Shown piece after piece: positions 18,342 to 25,832 of a DNA stretch of 32,746 bases. How positions within the stretch are numbered: position 1 is the first letter of the stretch; each line of letters opens with the position of its first letter. The position numbers were made by a program, and so were the translations under genes. The notes under the pieces are model-generated. The model did no database searches, was not told where the DNA came from, and worked only from the letters and a program-made list of their open reading frames with translations. Source of the DNA: Streptomyces sp. ADI96-02 (GTDB lineage Bacteria; Actinomycetota; Actinomycetes; Streptomycetales; Streptomycetaceae). The DNA lies in NCBI RefSeq assembly GCF_003846185.1, contig NZ_ML123034.1, forward strand, positions 2,410,981 to 2,443,726, given 5' to 3'.

Positions 18342-19100
18342 CTACCTGATCTCCAGAATCTTCTCGCGCATGGCATAGACCACGGCTTCCATCCGGGAGT
18401 GGAGCTGGAGTTTCTCCAGGATATTGCGGACGTGGTTCTTGACCGTGTTCTCGGAAATGAACAACTCCTTCGCGATATCGCGGTTGTTCATGCCGGTCGC
18501 GACGAGCTTCAGCACCTCCAGCTCCCGTTCGGTGAGCCGGGGCGCCGGGACGAGCCGGCGCTCGTCGGTGCGCTGAATCATCGACTTGAACTCGGTGAGC
18601 AGCTTCGAGGCCATGGACGGGCTGATCTGGGACTGCCCGTCGGCGACGGCGCGAATGGCCGTGGCGACCTCGTCGGTGGAGATCTCCTTGAGGAGGTATC
18701 CGGTCGCGCCCGCCTTGATCGCGTCGTAGAGGTCGGCCTCCTCGTCGCTGATCGTCAACATGATGATCTTCGCGCTGGGAGCCACCTCCTTGATGGACGT
18801 ACATGCCTCGATGCCACCGCGCTTGGGCATCCGCACATCCATCAGAACGATGTCGGGCAGCAGATCCGCCGCCTTGTCGACCGCCTCCGAACCGTCCCCG
18901 GCCTCACCGACGACCTGGATGTCCTCCTCCTGCGCGAGGACGATCTCCAGCCCCCTGCGGAAGAGCGCGTGGTCGTCGACCACGAGGACGCGGATGGGCT
19001 CCCCGCGTCCGGCGCCGGCCACGTCCGCACCGGAACCGGCGTACGCACCGGTGTCGTCGGCATGGTTCGCATCGCGCACGGGCCCGAAGGTGTCCGCCAT
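18342..19100 (-). CDS. Orphan NarL/LuxR-type response regulator
   Basis: This 252-residue regulator has an N-terminal extension of about 35 residues, a receiver domain (acidic pair Asp42-Asp43, phospho-acceptor Asp88 in [10 protein letters not shown], and the conserved Lys in GYLLKEI), and a C-terminal LuxR-type helix-turn-helix starting [15 protein letters not shown] and containing [14 protein letters not shown]. All phosphorylation residues are present. No histidine kinase gene adjoins it, so its partner is encoded elsewhere or it responds to another donor. The ATG at 19100 has GGAGG four bases upstream. It lies downstream of hpf on the same strand but a hairpin at 19234-19269 separates the two, so it probably has its own promoter. 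Confidence 0.93.
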   Translation of the reverse strand: MADTFGPVRDANHADDTGAYAGSGADVAGAGRGEPIRVLVVDDHALFRRGLEIVLAQEEDIQVVGEAGDGSEAVDKAADLLPDIVLMDVRMPKRGGIEACTSIKEVAPSAKIIMLTISDEEADLYDAIKAGATGYLLKEISTDEVATAIRAVADGQSQISPSMASKLLTEFKSMIQRTDERRLVPAPRLTERELEVLKLVATGMNNRDIAKELFISENTVKNHVRNILEKLQLHSRMEAVVYAMREKILEIR

Positions 19101-19233
19101 CGTTCCTCCCCCTGAAGGCCACGGCCTGAAGCCATCGGTTGTCCGCCAACGGCAGTTCGCGGAACCCCGATTGGCGCGGAACGCCATGATTCCATGCCGG
19201 AACGCACCTGCGGTGATCCCGGACTCGCGCACA

Positions 19234-19269
19234 GGTGCCCCCGGTGGCGTGAAACGCTCCAGGGGCACC
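19234..19269 (-). terminator. Probable terminator downstream of hpf
   Basis: GGTGCCCC (19234-19241) pairs with GGGGCACC (19262-19269). The interior (GGTGGCGT...ACGCTCC) can extend the stem with a bulge around a GAA loop. It begins 16 bases past the hpf stop in the direction of transcription. Confidence 0.6.
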
Positions 19270-19284
19270 GTGGCGGCGGGAGGG

Positions 19285-19974
19285 TCAGCCGCCGAGCGCG
19301 CCGCCCGCGCCCCCGGCCTCGTCCGCGGCGAGCGGATCGGTGCGCAGGTGGATGACGCCGTAGTCGTACGCGTGCCGCCGGTAGACGACACTCGGTTCCT
19401 TGGTCTCGGAGTCGATGAACAAGTAGAAGTCGTGCCCGACCAGTTCCATCTCGTAGAGGGCTTGATCGAGCGCCATCGGCGCGGCGACGTGGGTCTTCTC
19501 GCGCATCACCAGCGGTCCTTCGCCCTGCACCTCCAGCGAGCCGATCCTGGTGGTCGGGACGGGCGCGGACGGCTCGTCGCCGACCAACTCGCCGTCCTCG
19601 TCGAACGATGCGACGCCGGGGACCACGTCCCCGACCTCGGCGGCCGACAGCCGGCCGTTGCCGCGCCGGCTGTAGCGCTTGTCGTGCTGCTTGCGCAGCC
19701 GGGCCTCCAGCTTTCCTGTGGCCAGGTCGAGCGCTGCGTAAGGGTCGCCCGCCGCCGCTTCCGCCCGGATGACCGGCCCCCGCGAGCGGAGCGTGATCTC
19801 CACCCGGTCGGAACGCTCGGCCTGACGGGGATTCGGCTCCTTGGACACCTCGACGTCGAGGCTGATCACCTTGCCGTCGAACTTCTGGATCTTGTCCAGC
19901 TTCAGCTTCTCGGCCACGTGCTTGCGGAACCGCTCGGGCACCTCGGTCTTGCGGCCCTTGACGACGATGTCCAC
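19285..19974 (-). CDS. hpf: Ribosome hibernation promoting factor, long form
   Basis: The long-form HPF has 229 residues. The N-terminal S30AE domain (about 1-105, beginning [20 protein letters not shown]) binds the 30S decoding centre. The C-terminal domain (about 170-229, [32 protein letters not shown], split here as [17 protein letters not shown]) dimerises ribosomes into inactive 100S particles in stationary or stressed cells. Streptomyces homologues have also been called light-repressed protein. The GTG at 19974 has GGAG six bases upstream and gives the family N-terminus. The frame is open to a GTG at 20031, which would cross a leader hairpin. The 330-bp upstream region with repeated GTTACC-like elements suggests strong regulation. 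Confidence 0.93.
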   Translation of the reverse strand: MDIVVKGRKTEVPERFRKHVAEKLKLDKIQKFDGKVISLDVEVSKEPNPRQAERSDRVEITLRSRGPVIRAEAAAGDPYAALDLATGKLEARLRKQHDKRYSRRGNGRLSAAEVGDVVPGVASFDEDGELVGDEPSAPVPTTRIGSLEVQGEGPLVMREKTHVAAPMALDQALYEMELVGHDFYLFIDSETKEPSVVYRRHAYDYGVIHLRTDPLAADEAGGAGGALGG

Positions 19975-20129
19975 GCAGAACTCCGTTCCCGGATCGCCCC
20001 GCTTCAACGGCGGGGCATCTCCTTTTTGCACCAGCCCCCGGCGATCACCAGGGGCCTCGGACTCGGTGACTTTCGCCTCCTCCTCCCCCGTCGGAGAGGT
20101 CGCAACCCCACCGACTCGTGCACTTCTTG

Positions 20130-20157
20130 CCTACCGGTGGGTTACCTGCCCGAAACC
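20130..20157 (+). promoter_or_regulatory. Three-unit MtrA-box-like direct repeat upstream of hpf
   Basis: CCTACC-ggtgg-GTTACC-tgccc-GAAACC places three related hexamers (20130, 20141 and 20152) at exact 11-bp steps, one helical turn apart. The middle unit is a perfect GTTACC; the flanks match four of six positions. This is the layout reported for Streptomyces MtrA sites (from memory). It lies about 155 bp upstream of the hpf start. Confidence 0.4.
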
Positions 20158-20266
20158 TGGTGGTGCATTCATCGAGGTTCGGTATTCACCGTTCCTCACA
20201 ACCGAACATAGCCTGTACACGAGGGTCTCGGCACCCGCTACTCGCGCGTACCTCCGTTCAGGGGGT

Positions 20267-20283
20267 ATTACCCGCTCATTACC
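20267..20283 (+). promoter_or_regulatory. Perfect direct repeat ATTACC-N5-ATTACC upstream of hpf
   Basis: ATTACC-cgctc-ATTACC is an exact direct repeat with an 11-bp period, differing from the MtrA consensus half-site only in the first base. It lies about 300 bp upstream of the hpf start and 22 bp past the end of comF. Confidence 0.45.
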
Positions 20284-20304
20284 TGCAACGACGCAAGTTC
20301 TCCG

Positions 20305-21036
20305 TCAGTTCCGGATGATTTCGAAGGCGGACCGGGAGGCCGCGACGACCGCCGCCCGGCAGGGCGGCGGACGGCCGGTCCCCGCGTCCGCGCCGACCGC
20401 CTCGGCGACCGCCCGCGCCGCCTCCGCCAGCGTCGATCCCGTCGTCAGCAGATCGTCGACCAGGCACACCGGACCGCGGGCGAGAAGCCGCCCGCCTCCG
20501 CCGGCCACGGCGAGGGCGCCGTCGAGATTCGCGCGCCGTGCTCCCGCCCCGAGCCCGGCCTGATCGGCAACCGGACGCCGCTGCCGGAGCACCGGGAGGA
20601 CCCGCGCCGCGAGGCCGCCGCGCCGCAGCTCTCCGGCGGCGGCCCTCGCGATCCGCAGGACCGGGTCGTGGCCGCGTGCCCGCGTCGAGGAGCGCGCGGA
20701 GGGCACGGGCACCAGGAGCAGGGGCGCCGCCGGGTCCCCTCGCCCCGTCCCGGCCCGCACACTGCCCGCCAGAGCCCGGCCGAGCACCCCGGCGAGTCCC
20801 AGTGCCCCTCGCTCCTTGTGGGCCAGCAGCACCGCACGTACGGCGTTCTCGTACGGGGCCGCGGCGTGCACCGGCGGAAGCCGGCCGGGCAGCGGTGAGG
20901 GACGCACGCGGCGGGGGTGCGCGCCGCTCAGCGCCGCCTTGCACGCCGGGCACAGCCCGGCACGCGGTCTGCCGCAGCCGGCGCAGTCCACCGGCAGGAC
21001 CAGACCCGAGAGCTCGCGCCACCATCCGTTCCGCAT
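20305..21036 (-). CDS. ComF family phosphoribosyltransferase-like protein
   Basis: The protein has 243 residues. An N-terminal zinc finger (Cys18, Cys21, Cys29, Cys32 in DCAGCGRPRAGLCPAC) precedes a phosphoribosyltransferase fold with the PRPP-binding loop VCLVDDLLTTGSTL at about 190-203. ComF proteins take part in DNA uptake in naturally competent bacteria. Streptomyces is not known for this, and the cellular role here is unproven. The ATG at 21036 begins the family homology and has GGTGG four bases upstream. The frame extends to 21156 without conserved sequence. A DnaA-box 9-mer lies 40 bp upstream of the start. The gene follows lpqB on the same strand after 190 bp containing a repeat. Confidence 0.88.
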   Translation of the reverse strand: MRNGWWRELSGLVLPVDCAGCGRPRAGLCPACKAALSGAHPRRVRPSPLPGRLPPVHAAAPYENAVRAVLLAHKERGALGLAGVLGRALAGSVRAGTGRGDPAAPLLLVPVPSARSSTRARGHDPVLRIARAAAGELRRGGLAARVLPVLRQRRPVADQAGLGAGARRANLDGALAVAGGGGRLLARGPVCLVDDLLTTGSTLAEAARAVAEAVGADAGTGRPPPCRAAVVAASRSAFEIIRN

Positions 21037-21075
21037 GGAACCACCGTGCCCGGAGCGCCGAGACCGCACCACCCC

Positions 21076-21084
21076 TGTGGATAA
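21076..21084 (-). promoter_or_regulatory. Perfect DnaA-box 9-mer (TTATCCACA) upstream of comF
   Basis: The plus strand reads TGTGGATAA, which is TTATCCACA on the minus strand, identical to the E. coli high-affinity DnaA box and one base from the Streptomyces-preferred TTGTCCACA. It lies 40 bp upstream of the comF start. With six A/T bases it is unlikely by chance in DNA this GC-rich, but one isolated box does not make an origin. Confidence 0.5.
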
Positions 21085-21159
21085 CCTCCCGGGCGGCCCG
21101 GGGCGATGGCGGGCGGGCGGCCCCGATGGGCGGCGCGGCCGGGATCGACGGGGCACGGG

Positions 21160-21205
21160 GTGGACCGGCGGGTGGTTCGGGCGAGTGGACCGGCGGGTGG
21201 TTCGG
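21160..21205. repeat. Two perfect 21-bp direct repeats downstream of lpqB
   Basis: A 21-bp sequence beginning GTGGACCGGC and ending GGTGGTTCGG occurs identically at 21160-21180 and 21185-21205, with GCGA between (25-bp period). It lies 22 bp beyond the lpqB stop and upstream of comF. The remaining bases of 21037-21226 hold only the DnaA-box 9-mer and GC-rich filler. Confidence 0.95.
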
Positions 21206-21226
21206 CGGTTGGCTCGCGGTGGCGGA

Positions 21227-23101
21227 TCAGCCGGGATAGACCAGAGACGTGCCTTCCTCCAGGACCGTCTGCCAGTTGTCGCCGGGCGAGAGCTTCACTA
21301 TGCCGTCGCCCTCGGTCTCCGCCATCAGCGGAAGCAGCTCGTCGTCCGCCGCCGCGACCGCCCGGACCTGGTTCACCCCGGGCAGCACGCCCGAGGACGA
21401 GGTCGAACCGTCCGCCTGCACGTAGCGCACCTGCTGGACCCCGCCCTGCTCCTTGCCGACCACCACGAGCCGGCTGCGGCCCGACCAGGAGACGGCGGTC
21501 ACATCGGTGAGCTGCGGGGCCGCCTGGCGCAGGTCCCGCACGGAGAGCTCGGGCGACTCGACGGAGCCCCGGCGCTCGACCCGTCCGATCTTCAACGTCG
21601 TGTGCCCGTCCTTCGACAGCAGCAGCGCTATCCGGACGCCGTCCGCGGACATCCGCAGTTCCTCGATCCGGCCGCCGCCGAGGTCCGGGACGCGGACCTC
21701 CTGGGGTTCGCCCTCACCCCTGGCCAGGCGCAGCAGCCGGGGACCCGCCTGATCGCGGTCGGCGACCCACAGGTCCCCGCGGCCGTCCCAGCTCGGCGGC
21801 GACAGCCGGTCGGCGGGCTTGATCGCCGTACTGGTCACGAGCGGGGCCCCCAGCTGCCCTTCGGCGTCCAGGGAGGCCACGTAGAGGCTCTGCCCGTCCG
21901 CCGAGACCGCGGCGGCCCGTTCCTCGTCGCGGGCCACGCCGATCGCGCCCATCGCCACCGTGCCCATGCCGAGCGGACCGGTGACCGGTTGCGGGGGGCC
22001 GCTGCCCTCGGTGGCGCCGGGGATGCGCTGCACGTGCCCCTCAGCGTCGAGGAAGTACTGGCTGTCGGGCCCTCCGGACCCGCTGTCGGCGGCGAACTCC
22101 GCCGCCTCGTCGGCGTCCAGCGTGCACAGCCGGCCCCGGCCGCCGTCCAACTGGACGCGTTCGAACCGCGCCGACGTCAGGTCCCTGAGCGTGAAGAGCA
22201 CCTGCGCGGCCATCATCCGGCACGCCCTGAGGCCGACCTTGTCGGCCTTGCGGTTCAGGGGCACTTTCAGGACGTTCTGGTCGTCGGGCGCGAGCGCCGT
22301 GACTCCCTTGCGCAGGGCGGTGCCGGCCGGGAACCGGGAGTCTGCCACCGGGCTCAGCCAGTCCGTCGGCCCCGCCAGCAAAGCCCTGACCGTCTGCGCC
22401 ACGGTGTCCATCCGCGTGACCGGATCCGTACGGTTGCGTACGTAGACCGGATCCGCGACGAGCGTCGCGGGACCGCTCGTCGGCCCGGACGCGAAGTAGT
22501 ACTTGTTGACCGATCGGTAGAGCCGCTTGAAGTCGGACTGCCCCAGGACCAGACCGTCCGGCACGATGTCGATGCGCCACTCCAACTTGCCGTCCGCCGC
22601 CTTCTCCCGCACCAGGTGCAGCGTCTGGGAGTAGTCGGCGGGCGCGATCGGCTGGTACGAACTCTGGGCGTCGACCGCCGCGACCTTCTCGCCGGTCAGG
22701 ATGTAGGACGTCTCCGTGTCCTGATCGCCCCGGCGCTCCTCGTCGCGGAGCGCCGCGCCGCTGCGGTTGGGGGCGTTGGCGAGGACCGTGGTGCCCTCGC
22801 TCGGCTGCCAGATGCGCGCGGCGTCCGCGCTCAGGTACTTGCGCGTGGTGCGGAAGTCGGGGTCGTCGCTCGTCATCGACTCCAGGAACCCGTCGACGAT
22901 CTCGCTGGGCGTGGCGCCCTCCCGGGGCGCCACCGCGTACACCTGCACCTGGGAGTCTCCCGGCTGCGAGGCGTCCACCGCCTTGACGTCCCCGGTCACC
23001 GGCATGGACCCGCAGCCGGCCAGCACCACGATGCCGCAGCCGAGCAGCGCGGTCATCCGCACCGCCCGCCCGTGCCCGCCCAGCCGGCGATCAGTACCCA
23101 C
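21227..23101 (-). CDS. lpqB: Lipoprotein LpqB, MtrAB-associated
   Basis: LpqB is a surface lipoprotein that interacts with the sensor domain of MtrB and tunes MtrA phosphorylation in mycobacteria. The product has 624 residues. The signal peptide ends in the lipobox LAGC with Cys30. A GerMN-like domain (about 50-330) precedes a C-terminal beta-propeller with repeats such as AVSADGQSLYVASL and LRMSADGVRIALLLS. The GTG at 23101 has AGGAGG nine bases upstream and overlaps the end of mtrB by 11 bases, giving translational coupling. An upstream extension to 23182 is open but precedes the signal peptide wrongly. It is the third gene of the mtrA-mtrB-lpqB operon. Confidence 0.96.
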   Translation of the reverse strand: MGTDRRLGGHGRAVRMTALLGCGIVVLAGCGSMPVTGDVKAVDASQPGDSQVQVYAVAPREGATPSEIVDGFLESMTSDDPDFRTTRKYLSADAARIWQPSEGTTVLANAPNRSGAALRDEERRGDQDTETSYILTGEKVAAVDAQSSYQPIAPADYSQTLHLVREKAADGKLEWRIDIVPDGLVLGQSDFKRLYRSVNKYYFASGPTSGPATLVADPVYVRNRTDPVTRMDTVAQTVRALLAGPTDWLSPVADSRFPAGTALRKGVTALAPDDQNVLKVPLNRKADKVGLRACRMMAAQVLFTLRDLTSARFERVQLDGGRGRLCTLDADEAAEFAADSGSGGPDSQYFLDAEGHVQRIPGATEGSGPPQPVTGPLGMGTVAMGAIGVARDEERAAAVSADGQSLYVASLDAEGQLGAPLVTSTAIKPADRLSPPSWDGRGDLWVADRDQAGPRLLRLARGEGEPQEVRVPDLGGGRIEELRMSADGVRIALLLSKDGHTTLKIGRVERRGSVESPELSVRDLRQAAPQLTDVTAVSWSGRSRLVVVGKEQGGVQQVRYVQADGSTSSSGVLPGVNQVRAVAAADDELLPLMAETEGDGIVKLSPGDNWQTVLEEGTSLVYPG

Positions 23102-25121
23102 GAGTGGTGTCCTCCTGGTCGGAATTCCGCGTGCCGGGGCCCGCGCCGCCCGAACGCTCGGGGGCCGGTCGGGCCACCACACGGGCCCCGCTGCCGGGAA
23201 GCGCCGCGGGATGCACCGAGGCGGGCGCCGGGTGCGGGACCGAGGCGCAGCGCCCCGGCACCGTCAGCGCCGGACGCTCGGCCGTCCCGGACTGGTGCGG
23301 TACGGACATCAGCCGGTGGTCCCCCGCCGCGGGTGCGGACTCGTCGCGCTCGCGGATCTCCCGGTTGCGCCGCGAGTCCTCGGGCTCCAGCGGTATCGGC
23401 GAACCGCGCAGCGGTTCGTCGGCCGTGCGCGGCAGCGTCAGCCGGAACTGCGAGCCGCCGCCGGGCTCGCCCCACGCCTGGAGCCAGCCGCCGTGCAGCC
23501 GGGCGTCCTCGACGGCGATGGAGAGCCCCAGACCGGTCCCGCCGGTGGTCCGCGCCCGCGCCGGGTCGGCCCGCCAGAAGCGGTTGAAGACCCGGGTGGC
23601 CTCGCCGGGCTTGAGGCCCACGCCGTAGTCCCGCACCGCTACGGCGACGGCGCCCTGGGCCACGCCCATCCGCACCACGACGTCGCGTCCCTCACCGTGC
23701 TCGACGGCGTTGACGACCAGGTTGCGCAGGACGCGTTCGACGCGACGGGCGTCGGCCTCCGCTATCACCGGCTGCTCGTCGCCGACGACGCGGATCCGGG
23801 TGCCCTTGCGCTCGGCCAGCGGCTCGGCGCCGCCGATGACCCGGCGCACCACGGTCCGCAGGTCTATCGGCTCGGCCTCCAGGGCGGCGGCGCCCGCGTC
23901 GAAGCGGCTGATCTCCAGCAGGTCGGAGAGCAGCGACTCGAAGCGGTCGAGCTGGTCGCCGAGCAGTTCCGCGGAGCGTGCGGTGACGGGATCGAAGTCG
24001 GCGCGCGCCTCGTGGATGACGTCGGCTGCCATCCGTACGGTCGTGAGCGGCGTCCGCAGCTCGTGCGAGACGTCGGAGACGAAGCGGCGCTGCATCCGCG
24101 AGAGCTCCTCCAGCTGCTGGATCTTCAGCTGGAGGTTCTGCGCCATCTTGTTGAATGCCTCGCCGAGCCGGGCGATGTCGTCCTCTCCGGTGACCTTCAT
24201 CCGTTCCTGGAGACGGCCGGCGGAGAGCCGTTCGGCGATCCCGGCCGCCATCCGCACCGGCGTCACGACCTGCCGCACCACGAACCAGGCGATGGCCCCG
24301 AGCAGCACGACGACGAACAGCCCCGCGGTCGCCAGGGTCGTCTTGACCAGCGTCAGCGACTTCTCCTCCTGCGTGAGCGGGAAGAGGTAGTACAGCTCGT
24401 AGGGGTGGTGGTCGATGTCGTAGAGCCGCTTGCCGACGACGAGCCCCGGCTGCGACTCCTTTCCGTACGAGTACTGGATCCGGGAGTACGTCTGGAACGC
24501 GCCGGGCCCCTTGTCCACGGCCCGGCGCAGCCTCTCGGGCACGCTGGACGCCTCGACGCTGCCCGAGCCGCGCGGCGCGCGGCTGCTGGCGCCCTCGGTC
24601 ACCGAGTCGGCGCTGAGAGCCACCACGTTGAACGCGTTCTTGCCCCCGCTGGCGAGCTGGTCGACCAGCTCGGTACGCCACGAGGTGTTCGCGGTCATGC
24701 CGTCGACGCCGCCGCTCCGGCCGCCGGGGGCCAGCGTGGCGTTCGCCTTCTCCTGGGCGGCGGCGAAACCGCCGGCCGCCTGCGTCTGGGCGGCCTTTCC
24801 CTTCGCGTCGAGCAGGCCGTTGCGGACCTGCCCGATCACGACGAAGCCGAGGAGCAGGACGACGCCCATCGACATCAGCAGCGTGCCCGCGACGACGCGG
24901 AGCTGCAGGTTGCGCCGCCACAACCGGACGGCGGGCAGCAGCGGACGGCGCACCCACCGCATCAGCAGACGCGGTACGGGCCCGCCGAGCGTCCGGTTCT
25001 GGAACAACCGGCCGCCCCGCAGGTATCGGCTCATTCGGGAAGCCTTCCGTCCCGGACCGGCAGTCCGCTCCGAACGGCTTCCCGGCTCCCCGGGCCTCGG
25101 AGCAGCGCTGCCTCGGGTCAT
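23091..25121 (-). CDS. mtrB: Sensor histidine kinase MtrB
   Basis: MtrB is the membrane sensor kinase partner of MtrA (676 residues). A cytoplasmic basic N-terminus is followed by membrane segment one (about 74-97), an extracytoplasmic sensor domain (98-258), membrane segment two (262-284) and a HAMP domain. The dimerisation/phosphorylation box FVSDVSHELRTPLTT has the phospho-acceptor His353. The ATPase domain carries the N box LRNLVVNAVEHGEG (466-478), G1 VRDYGVGLKP and G2 TGGTGLGLSIAVEDA. A low-complexity tail of about 105 residues follows the ATPase domain. The ATG at 25121 is one base past the mtrA stop (TGAGATG). An internal ATG at 25034 is an alternative start. The MtrAB system links envelope state to division and development. 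Confidence 0.96.
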   Translation of the reverse strand: MTRGSAAPRPGEPGSRSERTAGPGRKASRMSRYLRGGRLFQNRTLGGPVPRLLMRWVRRPLLPAVRLWRRNLQLRVVAGTLLMSMGVVLLLGFVVIGQVRNGLLDAKGKAAQTQAAGGFAAAQEKANATLAPGGRSGGVDGMTANTSWRTELVDQLASGGKNAFNVVALSADSVTEGASSRAPRGSGSVEASSVPERLRRAVDKGPGAFQTYSRIQYSYGKESQPGLVVGKRLYDIDHHPYELYYLFPLTQEEKSLTLVKTTLATAGLFVVVLLGAIAWFVVRQVVTPVRMAAGIAERLSAGRLQERMKVTGEDDIARLGEAFNKMAQNLQLKIQQLEELSRMQRRFVSDVSHELRTPLTTVRMAADVIHEARADFDPVTARSAELLGDQLDRFESLLSDLLEISRFDAGAAALEAEPIDLRTVVRRVIGGAEPLAERKGTRIRVVGDEQPVIAEADARRVERVLRNLVVNAVEHGEGRDVVVRMGVAQGAVAVAVRDYGVGLKPGEATRVFNRFWRADPARARTTGGTGLGLSIAVEDARLHGGWLQAWGEPGGGSQFRLTLPRTADEPLRGSPIPLEPEDSRRNREIRERDESAPAAGDHRLMSVPHQSGTAERPALTVPGRCASVPHPAPASVHPAALPGSGARVVARPAPERSGGAGPGTRNSDQEDTTRGY

Positions 25122-25122
25122 C

Positions 25123-25812
25123 TCAGCTCGGTCCGGCCTTGTAGCCGACCCCGCGGACGGTCACGACGATCTCCGGGCGTTCCGGGTCCTTCTCGACCTT
25201 GGAACGGAGCCGCTGGACGTGCACGTTCACCAGCCGGGTGTCGGCCGCGTGGCGGTAACCCCACACCTGCTCCAGCAGAACCTCACGGGTGAAGACCTGC
25301 CACGGCTTGCGGGCGAGCGCGACCAGCAGGTCGAATTCCAGCGGAGTCAGGGCGATGGACTGCCCCTCGCGCTTCACGGAGTGACCGGCCACGTCGATGA
25401 CCAGGTCACCGATGGTCAGCTGCTCCGGCGCGGGCTCTTCCGACCGCCGCAGACGTGCCCTGATCCGGGCGACCAACTCCTTCGGTTTGAACGGCTTGAC
25501 GATGTAGTCGTCGGCCCCTGATTCCAGGCCCACCACCACGTCGACGGTGTCGCTCTTGGCAGTGAGCATGACGATCGGCACACCGGACTCGGCCCTGATC
25601 AGCCTGCACACCTCGATGCCGTCCCTTCCGGGCAGCATGAGGTCGAGCAGCACCAGGTCCGGCTTGGCCTCACGAAATGCGGCCAGTGCCTTGTCGCCGT
25701 CCGCTACGAACGACGGCTCGAAACCTTCTCCACGCAGCACAATCCCGAGCATCTCGGCCAGTGCGGTGTCGTCGTCGACGACAAGGACGCGTCCCTTCAT
25801 AATCGACATCAT
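25123..25812 (-). CDS. mtrA: OmpR-family response regulator MtrA
   Basis: MtrA is the DNA-binding partner of MtrB and a regulator of development and antibiotic production in Streptomyces. The 229-residue protein has a receiver domain (acidic triad Asp13-Asp14-Asp15, phospho-acceptor Asp57 in DLVLLDLMLPGRDG, and Lys in YIVKPF) and a winged-helix domain ending RLRSKVEKDPERPEIVV, split from VRGVGYKAG. Three near starts are possible (ATG at 25812, 25809 and 25800). I chose 25812, giving MMSIMKGR, as in annotated homologues. It lies four bases after the mtnA stop, so it can be read from the mtnA transcript. A direct repeat at 25816-25832 may be an autoregulatory site. Confidence 0.97.
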   Translation of the reverse strand: MMSIMKGRVLVVDDDTALAEMLGIVLRGEGFEPSFVADGDKALAAFREAKPDLVLLDLMLPGRDGIEVCRLIRAESGVPIVMLTAKSDTVDVVVGLESGADDYIVKPFKPKELVARIRARLRRSEEPAPEQLTIGDLVIDVAGHSVKREGQSIALTPLEFDLLVALARKPWQVFTREVLLEQVWGYRHAADTRLVNVHVQRLRSKVEKDPERPEIVVTVRGVGYKAGPS

Positions 25813-25815
25813 CCC

Positions 25816-25832
25816 ATTAGCTAATCGTTACC
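25816..25832 (+). promoter_or_regulatory. Candidate MtrA autoregulatory box
   Basis: ATTAGC-taatc-GTTACC has the 11-bp period of an MtrA site, with one perfect half and one matching four of six positions. It lies within the last codons of mtnA and ends 20 bp upstream of the mtrA start. Confidence 0.4.

Larger units (their letters stand above)
19975..20304. promoter_or_regulatory. hpf upstream region: hairpin, inverted repeat and MtrA-like repeats, no gene
   Basis: I see no gene in these 330 bases. They hold a hairpin GCCCCGC/GCGGGGC (19996-20016) in the hpf leader, an inverted repeat GTTCGGT/ACCGAAC (20177-20183 and 20201-20207), and two groups of direct repeats with an 11-bp period (listed separately). 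The region 20100-20300 is less GC-rich than the flanks, as expected of a regulated promoter. A TATGTT-like -10 may exist leftward near 20208-20213, with a weak -35. Confidence 0.6.

Noticed and set aside
20012..20026. Tiny leader peptide (ATG with four codons then stop) before hpf
   Set aside because: The GGAG directly abuts the ATG with no spacing, so initiation there is unlikely.
24511..24519. TTGTCCACG inside mtrB as a DnaA box
   Set aside because: It deviates from the consensus in the last base, lies within coding sequence, and is a common codon combination here.
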